Counted from the first letter of the stretch, positions 7,615 through 17,021 are shown. The stretch is DNA of 64,000 bases from CALESS01 sp964405455 (GCA_964405455.1 CAYOOA010000007.1:7897-71896); one strand, 5' to 3'. The notes: a model not told the origin generated them from the sequence alone. Numbers and translations are program-made.

Positions 7615-8664
7615 TTATGAATGAATTTCCGGGTCACGTTGGATTTCGGCTATTTCAGACGCAGCATTCTTGGGCATTGCGGGCAGCAACCGGAAACACA
7701 CGAACCCCACCAGCAAAGGCAGCCAAAAAGTGAGAGCGCGAAATGTAAGCATGATGACTGTATCCGCACCGGGTTCCACCCCCAGGGTGCGCAGGAAGAG
7801 CGGCCAGACGCTTTCAACGATGCCTATTCCGGAAGGGGTGGGGGAGACTACCACAAACTGGTAGCCCAGGCTGAAGCCGGCCACAATCGTTCCCGGCGAA
7901 AATGGCAGCTGGTAAGCCAGGAAGCAAACCAGGAAAATCAGCATCAACAGGGCCTTGCTGGATATGGCCATCAGGGACAGGATGATTAACTGGCGCGGAT
8001 TTTTACGCAGAAGCACTACACCATCCGCGGCTTCGTAGGCAAACAGGCGGGCATTATCCGGAGCAATTAATTCGCGTTTCAGGATAGGGCGCAGCAGCCA
8101 GTTTAGTCTTTCCACACACCAGGCCAAGACATTGCTTAAGATCCGGGCAGATTTCATGGCCAGGTAAAGCCCGATGGAGAGACCGGCTGCAATGGCCAGC
8201 AGGAAGAAAAAGCCAGTCATTTCTCCCCAGTACAGATTGTTACGGCGGGCCAGGACCGCCAGGCCAAGGATAACAACACTGAGTAATCCGACCGTTTCAA
8301 AGAGCATGTTGATAGCCCAGGCAACCGTGACTCGGGAACTGGCGTTCCCGCGCCGTTTTCCTTCCACCAGTTGCACGGCCAATATGGAGGCTACGCCGCC
8401 CGTGGATACTACGTTAACGAAAAAGCCGGCCGAAGTGGTGATAACCATGTGCAACCAGGTTTCGTTCAGCCCCACTACTTTATAGATGTAATTAAGAATG
8501 ACCCCTGAAAGGGTGATCCAGGCGAGTGCAATGAGTACACCTAATAATAAATACCCCCACTCTCCCTCTTTGAGTGTATCGCCGATTTGCTTAAATTCAG
8601 CAATCTGGGTGTAAATAAACCAGGCTGCCAGTACGATGACGATTAAAAAGAGAATCTTGCGCAA
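7615..8664 (-). CDS. YbhN/UPF0104-family (lysylphosphatidylglycerol synthase TM-like) membrane protein
   Basis: The 349-residue polytopic protein has about eight predicted membrane segments. The first begins at residue 5, and a conserved-looking loop STGGVASILAVQLVEGKRRG lies near residues 85-110. The family includes the flippase domain of MprF and related proteins that move lipids or lipid-linked substrates, and the sequence does not show which. It follows htrA by about 10 nt in the direction of transcription, so the S41 protease, HtrA and this protein probably form one envelope-related operon. Confidence 0.75.
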   Translation of the reverse strand: MRKILFLIVIVLAAWFIYTQIAEFKQIGDTLKEGEWGYLLLGVLIALAWITLSGVILNYIYKVVGLNETWLHMVITTSAGFFVNVVSTGGVASILAVQLVEGKRRGNASSRVTVAWAINMLFETVGLLSVVILGLAVLARRNNLYWGEMTGFFFLLAIAAGLSIGLYLAMKSARILSNVLAWCVERLNWLLRPILKRELIAPDNARLFAYEAADGVVLLRKNPRQLIILSLMAISSKALLMLIFLVCFLAYQLPFSPGTIVAGFSLGYQFVVVSPTPSGIGIVESVWPLFLRTLGVEPGADTVIMLTFRALTFWLPLLVGFVCFRLLPAMPKNAASEIAEIQRDPEIHS

Positions 8665-8674
8665 AAAGGTCTGC

Positions 8675-9835
8675 CTATGGACTTTCTTCCAGCTTTACCT
8701 GCACCTTCTCGGTCTGATTGCCGCGTGCGACTGTCAATGTGACAATATCACCCGGTTGGTAATTGAACAGAACGTTCAAATAAGGATGGGTTTCGTCCAA
8801 TGCGGTCTGATCAAAATGGGTGATGATATCTCCCTCGCGCAGACCGGCTGATTGAGCCGGGCTGTTTCCATACACGGTGAAAATATACATACCCCATTGA
8901 ACAGGTAAATTATAGCGGGAAGCGATTTGTGGGTCAATTGATTGGCCCTGAATTCCCAGGTATGGCCGGTTTATTTGTCCCTTGGAGATGAGCTGGGCAG
9001 AGACTACCCGGGCGGTGCTTGAAGGAATGGCAAAGCCCAGACCTTCGGCGACGGAGCCGCTGTTGGTGGTGCGGATGATCATGGTATTGATGCCGATGAC
9101 CTGTCCGGCCAGGTTCACCAAGGGTCCCCCTGAGTTACCGGAGTTAATCGCGGCATCTGTTTGGATCAAACCCTCCATCAGGTATCCATTGCCCGTATCC
9201 AGAGAACGGTTCAGTGCGCTAACAACACCAACAGTCACCGTGTTATTGAATTCTCCCAGTGGAGACCCGATGGCAATCACGGTTTCGCCCGGGTTTAAGG
9301 AGTCGGAGGAACCCAGTTCGGCCACGGCTGGCATGGTCCCTTTGGCTTTCAAGACAGCCAGGTCTGTATAGGCATCTGCCCCGATCAGTGTAGCATCCAA
9401 CTTTTCGCCATTGGCCAGCACAATATAGAAGTTTGAACCGCCGTCAATGACATGATTATTGGTCAGGATTTCCCCGTCTGCGCTGAGAATGATGCCGCTG
9501 CCGCTGGATGTTCCGCTTTGAGAAATCCCAAAGGGATTAAAGGTGTTCTGGATGGTTGCCACTACCGTCACCACGGCCGGGCCCACTTTCTCCACGGCGC
9601 TGGTTACAGCGGATTCAACGGCAACTGAATCAACTTTCAGCACCGCCTGGGGAGTGGATTGGCTGGAGGGTTGGGTTTGGCCAACTGCTGATGCTGCAGC
9701 CGTGGGGGTGGCCTGGGCAGCCTGCATGTTTTGCCGCATGTAGGTGAATACCGTCACACCCCCCGCAATTGCCCCGGCTGTTCCTGCAGCAGCGGCCAGC
9801 AGCACGGTAAGGAGGATATACAGGATGCGTTTCAT
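8675..9835 (-). CDS. HtrA/DegP-family trypsin-like serine protease with PDZ domain
   Basis: The 386-residue envelope protease degrades or refolds damaged exported proteins. An N-terminal membrane anchor (about residues 5-30) is followed by a Ser/Thr/Gln-rich linker. The trypsin-like domain contains the triad His in TNNHVID, Asp in YTDLAVLK and Ser in GNSGGPL. One C-terminal PDZ domain covers about residues 285-380. One PDZ is typical of Gram-positive and Chloroflexota HtrA proteins, unlike the two of DegP. It lies 12 nt downstream of the S41 protease gene. Confidence 0.93.
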   Translation of the reverse strand: MKRILYILLTVLLAAAAGTAGAIAGGVTVFTYMRQNMQAAQATPTAAASAVGQTQPSSQSTPQAVLKVDSVAVESAVTSAVEKVGPAVVTVVATIQNTFNPFGISQSGTSSGSGIILSADGEILTNNHVIDGGSNFYIVLANGEKLDATLIGADAYTDLAVLKAKGTMPAVAELGSSDSLNPGETVIAIGSPLGEFNNTVTVGVVSALNRSLDTGNGYLMEGLIQTDAAINSGNSGGPLVNLAGQVIGINTMIIRTTNSGSVAEGLGFAIPSSTARVVSAQLISKGQINRPYLGIQGQSIDPQIASRYNLPVQWGMYIFTVYGNSPAQSAGLREGDIITHFDQTALDETHPYLNVLFNYQPGDIVTLTVARGNQTEKVQVKLEESP

Positions 9836-9847
9836 TTTTCCAGCCTT

Positions 9848-11089
9848 CTATTTTCCCTGGAGGAGCAGGTTCACCGCCTGATCAAGCTGGGGATCTTCAC
9901 CGGCTTTGATCTGATCAGCGGTGATTTCCACTTTCAGATCGGGTGTCAAGCCAACGCCATTGATCTGGCGGCTGTTGGGGGTTAGCCAGCGGGCGATGGT
10001 AACCCGAACAGCGCCTTCGTTGTTATCAAGTGCCGTCCATACCTGGACAGAACCCTTGCCGTAGGAGGTCACACCCACCAACTGGGCGCGCCCATAATCC
10101 TGCAAAGCGCCGGCAGTGATTTCAGAAGCGGAGGCGGAACCTTCATTGATCAAAACCACCATCGGAATATCGGTTGCCAGGCCGCGGCCGGAGGTCTTGA
10201 ATTCCTGTTTTGTACCGTCCCCATATTCTTCGTACATGGCAATCTTTCCAGCAGGGAGAAATTGGGAAAGAACATCCACCGCGGTGTCGCGGTAGCCACC
10301 GCCGTTGTTGCGCAGATCCAGGATCAAGCCCTTGGGATTTTGATTCATCAGGTCCTTGAGCTGACTCTTCAACTCGCTGGTGGTCTTTTCGCCAAATTGG
10401 ATGATCTGGACATAGGCAATGTTGTTATCCAGCATTTTGCTTTCCACCGAAGGAACCGTGACTTTTGCACGCGTGATGGTGACATCAAATGGAGCATCCA
10501 CTCCTTCGCGCTTGATCGTCAGGGTCACGTTTGTGCCGGCCGGGCCAAGCACTTTCTGGTGGGCAATTTCACTGGCCACACCGGTCATATCTTCACCATC
10601 AATGGCAATCACCTGATCGCCGGATTTCAAGCCGGCCTTTTCTGCCGGAGTGTTGGGTATGGGGCTGATGATGGTCAGGTAATCACCGGTCAAATCCACC
10701 CAGGCCCCAATGCCTTCATACTCACCTGCCAGAGAAGTCTCTGCCTGTTTATACTGGACGGGATCCATGTAGGAGGAGTGCTTGTCACCAAGTGCGTCCA
10801 TCATCCCGCGGATGGCGCCGCGCATCAGGGCGGTATCATCCACCGGTTGATCGACATACTGATCATGCACGATTTGCCAGGCCTGCCAGAATGGTTTGAA
10901 GAGTTGATCGGTGGTTTGGGTGGCGGTGGGGCTGACAGGTTGAGTTGTTGCAGAAATGGATGGGGCAGCTGTCTGATTAAACGCCTTCGGGAGAACCCAG
11001 CCAACCAATACGCCGCCGGAGAACGCACCGCCCAGCAAAATGAGCGCGACCAATGTAACGAGCAGGATTTTCTTACCACTTGTATTCAT
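9848..11089 (-). CDS. S41 C-terminal processing peptidase (CtpA/Prc type)
   Basis: The 413-residue protein has an N-terminal membrane segment (about residues 8-30) and a Thr/Gln-rich linker. A PDZ domain covers about residues 115-195, and the S41 protease domain follows. The catalytic Ser lies in GSASASEITAGAL and the Lys about 25 residues later in YGKGSVQ, the Ser-Lys dyad of this family. These proteases trim exported proteins at their C-termini. It heads a leftward run with htrA and the YbhN-like gene. Confidence 0.93.
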   Translation of the reverse strand: MNTSGKKILLVTLVALILLGGAFSGGVLVGWVLPKAFNQTAAPSISATTQPVSPTATQTTDQLFKPFWQAWQIVHDQYVDQPVDDTALMRGAIRGMMDALGDKHSSYMDPVQYKQAETSLAGEYEGIGAWVDLTGDYLTIISPIPNTPAEKAGLKSGDQVIAIDGEDMTGVASEIAHQKVLGPAGTNVTLTIKREGVDAPFDVTITRAKVTVPSVESKMLDNNIAYVQIIQFGEKTTSELKSQLKDLMNQNPKGLILDLRNNGGGYRDTAVDVLSQFLPAGKIAMYEEYGDGTKQEFKTSGRGLATDIPMVVLINEGSASASEITAGALQDYGRAQLVGVTSYGKGSVQVWTALDNNEGAVRVTIARWLTPNSRQINGVGLTPDLKVEITADQIKAGEDPQLDQAVNLLLQGK

Positions 11090-11191
11090 TCAAAACCCTC
11101 CAACAGGATTTACACCTGGATAGTTTGAGATACGGTAGCATACCAAAAATACTATATCAACCTTAATTCCTGATGAAACGTTTATGTTTGT

Positions 11192-11446
11192 TCACTCCGC
11201 CGGGGGAGGTGGAGGAGGGGGATTTTTCCGAAACTGCTCCGTGGAACGATGGAGCCGCTCCCATTCGGCATCTTCGCGTGCCCAGGGTTGGCGGAGCGTG
11301 TTGATCAGTTCCTGGCCGTCCATCCCATCTGAGGGCGGCTTCTGGTTTTTTCGCCGCCAGGCGGTAAACAGGCTGAGGTAAAGCCCCAGCACCATCAAGA
11401 GGATGCTACCCAGGCATATCCAACCCATAAGTGGAATATCCTTCAT
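11192..11446 (-). CDS. Small single-pass membrane protein, function unknown
   Basis: The 84-residue protein has one hydrophobic helix (about residues 7-30), a basic stretch ARRKNQK, and a cytoplasmic-type tail ending in eight consecutive prolines before AE. I recognise no family. Its ATG overlaps the stop of the upstream HAD gene (ATGA), so it is probably translated with it. The overlap and the clear transmembrane pattern support it as a real gene. Confidence 0.6.
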   Translation of the reverse strand: MKDIPLMGWICLGSILLMVLGLYLSLFTAWRRKNQKPPSDGMDGQELINTLRQPWAREDAEWERLHRSTEQFRKNPPPPPPPAE

Positions 11447-12090
11447 GCGGATGCACCCTCCAACGCTGGTAAGACAGACGGTAGATCATGAATGGTTTCG
11501 ATCTGTTCATGGGCGTCCAGGTGGGGTTGATTCCCAACCTGGATGGTGAACATGCCCATTTGACGGGCAGTGGTAAGATTGCGCGGCGAATCATCCACCA
11601 GGATGCATTCTCCAGGTGAAAGGGCGCCAGATTTTTCGACAGCTAATGTGAATGCTTCCGGCATGGGTTTGCAATATGGTGAAATATCCAGGATGTCGAT
11701 GATGCCGGTGATCGTGGTTTCAATCCGTAATCTACGCATCACTCTCAGGGCGTGCTGGCGGCTGGCGTTTGTAAAGATCCATTTTGGGATCGCAAACCCT
11801 GCCAATTGCTGCTGAAGACGGGGATCTGGAGAAACCAGGTCTTCAATGGGAACCTGGTGTACAAAATCCAGGTATTCAATTGGATCAATGTTGTATTCCA
11901 ATTGCAGTCCCCGCAGGGTGGTGCCGTATTTATGAAACAGGCTTTCGCGCAAAGTTGATACTTGTGTTACAGGGAAGCCTAATTTTTCCTGGATAAACAG
12001 GTTAATCCGAACCCCGATCAAATCCCATATACCGGTGGATGGGGGATAAACAGTGTCGTCCAAGTCTAATAATAATGTGGTGTAAGCCAT
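11443..12090 (-). CDS. HAD-family hydrolase, pyrimidine 5'-nucleotidase-like
   Basis: The 215-residue protein has HAD motif I as LLDLDDTVY, motif II in WIFTNAS, a Lys in ISPYCKPMP and motif IV as LVDDSPRN. The order and the DLDDTVY form match the SDT1/PHM8 pyrimidine-5'-nucleotidase group, which dephosphorylates nucleoside monophosphates. Substrate range in this family is broad. It is divergent from mutL across a 247-nt gap and translationally coupled to the small membrane protein downstream. Confidence 0.78.
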   Translation of the reverse strand: MAYTTLLLDLDDTVYPPSTGIWDLIGVRINLFIQEKLGFPVTQVSTLRESLFHKYGTTLRGLQLEYNIDPIEYLDFVHQVPIEDLVSPDPRLQQQLAGFAIPKWIFTNASRQHALRVMRRLRIETTITGIIDILDISPYCKPMPEAFTLAVEKSGALSPGECILVDDSPRNLTTARQMGMFTIQVGNQPHLDAHEQIETIHDLPSVLPALEGASA

Positions 12091-12181
12091 GCCTACAGTA
12101 TAACGGATGGATGGAATCTATGTAAATGGCGTAGATGCCTGGGCAGGTTCTCGGGTTCGAAAGATACATAAAGTTGTGCAG

Positions 12182-12204
12182 GGTCACATTCCGAAAGTGT
12201 GACC
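12182..12204. repeat. Inverted repeat in the divergent HAD/mutL intergenic region
   Basis: GGTCACA (12182-12188) and TGTGACC (12198-12204) are perfect inverted arms separated by 9 nt. No T-run follows, so it is not an intrinsic terminator. Its place between divergent genes would suit an operator. The rest of the 12091-12337 gap holds an AT-rich stretch and a TATAAT at 12317, 16 nt before the mutL start, and nothing else I recognise. Confidence 0.4.
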
Positions 12205-12337
12205 TGCGTGGGATGATCAAAATCGATTTTTGGTTTATATTGCTTACGTGTAAAAAGCAGAATCTATTTCTAATTTACTGCCAGGGATGAATCAATTTTC
12301 CATGCTCCATCTTGGGTATAATTCATTATAGAAAACC

Positions 12338-14074
12338 ATGGCTATTCATATTCTACCTGATGAAGTTGCTTCACAAATCGCCGCTGGCGAGGTGGTTGAA
12401 CGCCCTGCCTCGGTTGTCAAGGAGTTGATGGAAAATGCCCTGGATGCCGGGGCTAGTTTGATAACCATCCGCATCGAACGGGCCGGTCAGGGATTAATCG
12501 AAGTATCCGATGACGGCTGCGGCATCCCTCCAGAGGAAATGCTGCTGGCGGTTGGCCGGCATGCCACCAGCAAGTTGGCCAGCGCAGAAGATCTATTTCA
12601 TATCAAAACACTTGGCTTTCGGGGAGAGGCGCTGGCATCGATCGGATCCGTCTCCCGCTTCACCCTGGTTTCGAGGCCGCAAGGTTCAGCTGGAGGGGCG
12701 GCTCTTACGGTGGACGGCGGACGCAGCGGAGCAGTGGAAACGCGCGGTGCCCCGGTGGGTACTTTGGTCCGGGTGGAGGATCTGTTTTTCAACGTTCCAG
12801 CCCGGCTGAAATTCCTAAAACAGGATGCCACCGAACGCCAGCAAATTGACGGATTGGTGACGCGCTACGCCCTGGCTTATCCGCATGTCCGCTTTCATCT
12901 GTTTCAGGATGGAAAAGCCGTCCTGCAAACCAGTGGGAGCGGCAACCGGCGCGAAACCCTGGCCCACCTGTACGGAGTGGACACGGCCCGACAGATGTTG
13001 GAGGTTTTGTTGGAGGAGGATGATTTCCGCCTGACCGGTTTTACCAGTCCGGTGGCGCTCACCCGTTCCAACCGGCGTGAGATCACTTTCTTCGTTAATG
13101 GGCGCTGGGTGCAGGATGCTGCCTTGAACAGTGCCTTGATCCAGGCTTACCATACCTACCTGATGGTGGGACGTTTCCCGCTGGCGGCCTTGTTTATCCA
13201 GGTTCCACCCGAGGATGTGGATGTCAACTTTCATCCAGCCAAGGCGGAGGTGCGCTTCCGCCGGCCGGATGCCATCTTCAGCGCAGTTCAGCGCGGCGTG
13301 CGGCGGGCTTTGCTGGCCTATTCTCCGGTTCCCAGCCTGGGCGGCCCAACCTGGCAAACCCCCATGTCCCAAAACCAACCTGACCTGGCCTGGGAGATGG
13401 CCGGTGATTTGAAGAAAGCCCCTTCCGGCCAGCCTTCCCTGCCGGATCTTCATGCTCCTTCCCTGGATGACGAGGAAATGCCATCCGGTCAGCTGCCCTT
13501 ACTGCGGTTAATTGGCCAGGTCGGTCTGACCTACCTGGTCGCTGAAGGGCCGGACGGTTTGTACTTGATTGACCAACACGCTGCCCACGAACGGGTGCTG
13601 TTTGAGAAACTGATGAAACGTACTTCTGCAACGGTGGCTGCCCAATCTCTCCTCGAACCAGTTGTAGTGCAACTCCAGCCTGCTGCAGCAAGAATTATTG
13701 AGAAAGAATTACCCACCCTGGCCCGATATGGCTTCAATGTGGAATTATTCGGTCCCAACACCTTCCGCATTTCCAGCCTGCCGGCGCTGCTTCACCGCAT
13801 GGATCCAGCGGCTGCCTTGCGGGTGATCGTTGAAGATTTTGAAGAAGATGAAACCCCCTTAAAACAGGAAGTCGAGGCGCGGTTGGTGGCGCGAATTTGT
13901 AAACGGGCAGCTGTGAAGGCAGGCTATAATATGAGTGTGGAAGAACAACGGGCACTCGTTTCTGACCTGGAGAGATGTCAATCGCCGCGCACATGCCCGC
14001 ACGGAAGACCTACCATGATCCACTTATCTGTTGATTTGTTGGAACGCCAGTTTGGCCGGCAGGGTAGCCGGTAG
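12338..14074 (+). CDS. mutL: DNA mismatch repair protein MutL (endonuclease type)
   Basis: The 578-residue protein couples mismatch recognition by MutS to strand removal. The N-terminal GHKL ATPase has ENALDAGA, DDGCGIP, RHATSK and GFRGEAL. The C-terminal domain has DQHAAHERVLFEKL, matching the DQHA(x)2E(x)4E metal-binding nuclease motif, plus CPHGRP near the end. This MutL should therefore nick DNA itself, as expected in bacteria without MutH. A short Pro-rich linker separates the domains. Confidence 0.95.
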   Translation: MAIHILPDEVASQIAAGEVVERPASVVKELMENALDAGASLITIRIERAGQGLIEVSDDGCGIPPEEMLLAVGRHATSKLASAEDLFHIKTLGFRGEALASIGSVSRFTLVSRPQGSAGGAALTVDGGRSGAVETRGAPVGTLVRVEDLFFNVPARLKFLKQDATERQQIDGLVTRYALAYPHVRFHLFQDGKAVLQTSGSGNRRETLAHLYGVDTARQMLEVLLEEDDFRLTGFTSPVALTRSNRREITFFVNGRWVQDAALNSALIQAYHTYLMVGRFPLAALFIQVPPEDVDVNFHPAKAEVRFRRPDAIFSAVQRGVRRALLAYSPVPSLGGPTWQTPMSQNQPDLAWEMAGDLKKAPSGQPSLPDLHAPSLDDEEMPSGQLPLLRLIGQVGLTYLVAEGPDGLYLIDQHAAHERVLFEKLMKRTSATVAAQSLLEPVVVQLQPAAARIIEKELPTLARYGFNVELFGPNTFRISSLPALLHRMDPAAALRVIVEDFEEDETPLKQEVEARLVARICKRAAVKAGYNMSVEEQRALVSDLERCQSPRTCPHGRPTMIHLSVDLLERQFGRQGSR

Positions 14075-14101
14075 GATTATTCATAAGTTAAGGAGTATCA
14101 G

Positions 14102-14968
14102 ATGATCATTGTTACAGATCGGGCGGCAGATTTGACTCCCGGACAGATGCAGGGCCTGGATATCCATTTCAGTCCATTGCGGATTGTGCTGGATAATAAA
14201 ACCTACATCAGCGGGGTGGACTTGCAACCGGAGGAATTCTATCAATTACTGGAAAACACAGAGAGCATGCCAACCACTTCGCTGCCTTCGCCGGGTGAAT
14301 TTGCTGAACTTTACCGGACCCTGGCAAAGCGTGATCCGGAAATCCTCTCCATTCACGTTTCTTCCGGGTTGAGCGGCACCTACCAGGCTGCCAAAGCAGG
14401 GGCTGAACTGGTCCCACAGGCCCATGTGACAGTCTGGGATTCCATGACCCTTTCCTGTCCGCTCGGTTGGCAGGTGGAAGCGGCTGCCCAGGCAGTAAAA
14501 CAAGGCTGGCCTTTGGATCGTATTCTGGCTTTGCTCGATAAATGCCGGACCCAGGTGGACGGGATGTTCACCTTGACGAATTTAAAATACCTGATCCACG
14601 GGGGACGGATCAGCCATATTGCCGGTCTGGTTGCTTCATTACTATCTATTAAACCTATCATTATGGTGGATAAGGTGAGCGGAAAATACGCCCAGCACGG
14701 CCAGGAAGTTACTATCAAGCGCGCTCTCAATAAATTGGTGGATATTGTTTCACATTTGCATATCCCTGGCAGTCCCATTCGCATCCAATTGCTGAGGAGC
14801 ATGGGAGATGAAGGGATCCAATATCTACATGAAAAACTGGACGGCCTTTTCCAATGCAATTGGCTGGAACCGGCCACGGTCGCCCCGGTACTGGGAGCCC
14901 ATACTGGCGCAGGGATGAGCGGCCTTTGCGTTGGGCCTGCTGATTTGTTCAAGGACCTGGGAATCTAG
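14102..14968 (+). CDS. DegV-family fatty-acid-binding protein
   Basis: The 288-residue protein starts IIVTDRAADL and has TTSLPSPGEF and IHVSSGLSGTYQAA, all hallmarks of DegV proteins. These bind fatty acids and in Firmicutes deliver them to fatty-acid kinase (FakB role). Ser residues in SSGLSGTY would contact the ligand. No FakA is visible nearby. It begins 28 nt after mutL on the same strand and ends at a bidirectional terminator. Confidence 0.88.
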   Translation: MIIVTDRAADLTPGQMQGLDIHFSPLRIVLDNKTYISGVDLQPEEFYQLLENTESMPTTSLPSPGEFAELYRTLAKRDPEILSIHVSSGLSGTYQAAKAGAELVPQAHVTVWDSMTLSCPLGWQVEAAAQAVKQGWPLDRILALLDKCRTQVDGMFTLTNLKYLIHGGRISHIAGLVASLLSIKPIIMVDKVSGKYAQHGQEVTIKRALNKLVDIVSHLHIPGSPIRIQLLRSMGDEGIQYLHEKLDGLFQCNWLEPATVAPVLGAHTGAGMSGLCVGPADLFKDLGI

Positions 14969-14983
14969 AATCCCTGAAAAAAT

Positions 14984-15007
14984 TAAGCGCCGGGAAACCG
15001 GCGCTTA
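14984..15007. terminator. Bidirectional intrinsic terminator (DegV / sirtuin)
   Basis: A 10-bp perfect stem TAAGCGCCGG with a GAAA tetraloop lies between convergent genes. AT-rich tails on both sides (TTAATTT to the right, TTTTTT on the minus strand from 14982 downward) allow termination in both directions. Confidence 0.88.
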
Positions 15008-15012
15008 TTAAT

Positions 15013-15789
15013 TTATCGGGAAGGATTCTTGATCTGCTCTACGATCAGGGGAAGAGCTTCCGCCACGCTGAGAGGCAGGGCCACTGCTGCCCGCTCATCC
15101 AGGAATGTTGACGTGAGATTTATGATGATGATCTTCGCGCCAGCCTGCTGCGCATCCAGTGGAATATAGGCAGCCGGGGTAACCGTCAGAGATGAGCCAA
15201 CAATCAGCATGACATCGGCTCGTCGAGCATGATCCTCTGCCTGGTGCCAGGCCGAGGCAGGCAGGCTTTCTTCAAACAGGACGATATCCGGCTTGAGCGG
15301 AGCAGCACAGAAAGGGCAGGCCGGGATGGAATTGCCCTGGATGAAGCCCGGGATGACCTGGTTATCTTCCGAAGTGCGTTGACAGGCCGGGCAACTGAAG
15401 GTGCGCAGTGAACCATGCAATTCGATCACGTTCCGGGACCCGGCGAGGTGGTGAAGGTTATCAATATTCTGTGTGATGATTGCTTTTAGGATACCCAACT
15501 CTTCAAGCTCCGCCAGGGCGAGGTGGGCCGGGTTCGGTTGGGCAGAATAGCATTGCCGGGCCAGCGGGCGCAGCCAGTTGTAGAACCGGCCGGGGGTATG
15601 CAAAAAACTGGTCAGAGATGCCACCTGCATCGGGTCATCCTTTTCCCACAGGCCGGTTCCGGCAGACCGAAAATCAGGAATTCCTGATTCCGTGGATATC
15701 CCGGCACCAGTGAAGGCGACAGCATGCCGGGCTGCCTTGAGCAGCCCGGCGGCATTCTGAATGGCAGTGAAAAATTGACCAGGTATCAT
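15013..15789 (-). CDS. Sir2-family NAD-dependent protein deacylase (sirtuin)
   Basis: The 258-residue enzyme removes acyl groups from lysines with NAD cleavage. GAGISTESGIPDFRS is the NAD-binding motif, TQNIDNLH the ribose site, and ELHGS holds the catalytic His. Two CxxC pairs (CPAC and CPFC) bind the structural zinc. A Tyr and Arg near FYNWLR sit close to the Tyr-x-x-Arg acyl-specificity positions of SIRT5-like enzymes, but the spacing is one residue too long, so I do not assign desuccinylase activity. Its ATG overlaps the stop of the upstream REC-CpaE gene by 4 nt. Confidence 0.92.
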   Translation of the reverse strand: MIPGQFFTAIQNAAGLLKAARHAVAFTGAGISTESGIPDFRSAGTGLWEKDDPMQVASLTSFLHTPGRFYNWLRPLARQCYSAQPNPAHLALAELEELGILKAIITQNIDNLHHLAGSRNVIELHGSLRTFSCPACQRTSEDNQVIPGFIQGNSIPACPFCAAPLKPDIVLFEESLPASAWHQAEDHARRADVMLIVGSSLTVTPAAYIPLDAQQAGAKIIIINLTSTFLDERAAVALPLSVAEALPLIVEQIKNPSR

Positions 15790-16937
15790 GTATGATGGAT
15801 CCGTTTTGCGAGACCCTCAGCCAGATGGTTGAATTGCTGAGATATCAATCCATCTGGTTGCACCTGACAAATAGGAAGCGAGCGTTTGGCAGCATTGAAT
15901 GAAAGTTCGGGGGCCGGAGGGATGGCTTGAGTCACAGGCAGTCCAAGTTGATCCTGTACCTGGGCAATGGTCAATTGCACATCCGCCCGTATTCGATTGA
16001 CAAGAACCAGATTGAGCAGTTTTCCCCGACCAAAACCAATCAATTTTAGCTCGTCTATAAATTTTTGGGTTGCTGCAATTGCAGTTGGAAATGGCTCTGT
16101 TAAGATAATTGCTTCTTCACATAAACCAAGGATTTGTTCGTAATTGGGGAAGATGATGCTGCCAATATCCAGGATAACCAGGGATGCCATCAAGCTCATG
16201 GCGTGAACTATGGCTTGCATTTGTTGTGTGGCGCTGCCAAGATTAATTTCTGGGATTTGGTTCGATGCCAGTAGCAAACGCGGTCCAAAACTGGTTCGGG
16301 TTAATTCAGCTTCCACGGTTTGAGTGGTAATTTCCGGAGGAATCATACGAAGCAGGTGGCTCAGGCCAACAGATTCAGAAAATCCCAGTTCTATTCCCCA
16401 AGTACCGTGCCCGGGACGTAATTCTGCAGCAATTACATCTCGTTTTTCTTTTTGAAAATAACTGATGGCAAGGTTGAGAGCAATAGTTGAGGATCCCATC
16501 CCTCCACGGGGCGCCAAGACAGCCAGGGTGTACCCGCGTTCTTCAGGAATCGTTTTTCCTCTTGCCCGGCTGCGTGCCAGCAAGGATTTGACATGCGCCA
16601 CCAACTCTGCCGGATGAATGGGTTTGGTTACATAATCATCCACCCCGGCATCATAACCAGTGACTTTATCCTCCACCTGGCCCTTAGCGGTGAACATCAG
16701 GATCGGAATGGCCAGAGTATCAGGTTGGTTGCGGATTTGGCGGGTTACTTCAAAACCGTCCAAATCCGGCATCATTACATCCAGGACGATCAAGTCGGGA
16801 TGTGTCTCACGCGCTGCTTGGATCCCCTGGACGCCGTTACTGGCTGCCTGGATTTCATAGCCCTGCTTCTGGAGCATGATTCCCACCAGGCGCAAGGTTT
16901 CGACATCATCATCAATGATCAGGATTTTTTCTGGCAT
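15786..16937 (-). CDS. Response-regulator / CpaE (TadZ)-like ATPase fusion
   Basis: Residues 1-122 are a complete receiver domain, with acidic pocket DDD at 10-12, phospho-acceptor Asp53, Thr83 and Lys105. Residues 137-383 form a MinD/ParA-like domain of the CpaE/TadZ type, proteins that place type II secretion/Flp-pilus machinery at the cell pole. The Walker A region reads PRGGMGSST (143-151). Both the deviant N-terminal Lys (Arg here) and the P-loop Lys (Ser here) are changed, as in TadZ-like proteins with weak or no ATPase activity. No pilus genes are nearby; instead it is coupled to a sirtuin. Confidence 0.85.
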   Translation of the reverse strand: MPEKILIIDDDVETLRLVGIMLQKQGYEIQAASNGVQGIQAARETHPDLIVLDVMMPDLDGFEVTRQIRNQPDTLAIPILMFTAKGQVEDKVTGYDAGVDDYVTKPIHPAELVAHVKSLLARSRARGKTIPEERGYTLAVLAPRGGMGSSTIALNLAISYFQKEKRDVIAAELRPGHGTWGIELGFSESVGLSHLLRMIPPEITTQTVEAELTRTSFGPRLLLASNQIPEINLGSATQQMQAIVHAMSLMASLVILDIGSIIFPNYEQILGLCEEAIILTEPFPTAIAATQKFIDELKLIGFGRGKLLNLVLVNRIRADVQLTIAQVQDQLGLPVTQAIPPAPELSFNAAKRSLPICQVQPDGLISQQFNHLAEGLAKRIHHT

Positions 16938-17015
16938 GGTGCCCTCGTTTAGCGACTATTATGAGCAGAGTGTAGCAAAAATTACCGGGCTTGGCAAGCA
17001 GAGCAGCCCTAATGC

Positions 17016-17021
17016 TATAAT
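17016..17021 (+). promoter_or_regulatory. Minus-10 box placing the tilS transcript start at the ATG (leaderless)
   Basis: A perfect TATAAT ends six nt before the tilS ATG at 17028, so the expected start of transcription coincides with the start codon. A weak TTGGCA lies 19 nt upstream. No ribosome-binding site is visible, consistent with a leaderless mRNA. Confidence 0.5.

Noticed and set aside
12140..12170. GGGTTCGAA near 12153 as the T arm of a tRNA (possible selC)
   Set aside because: The flanking bases do not pair, and no acceptor, D or anticodon stems can be drawn.
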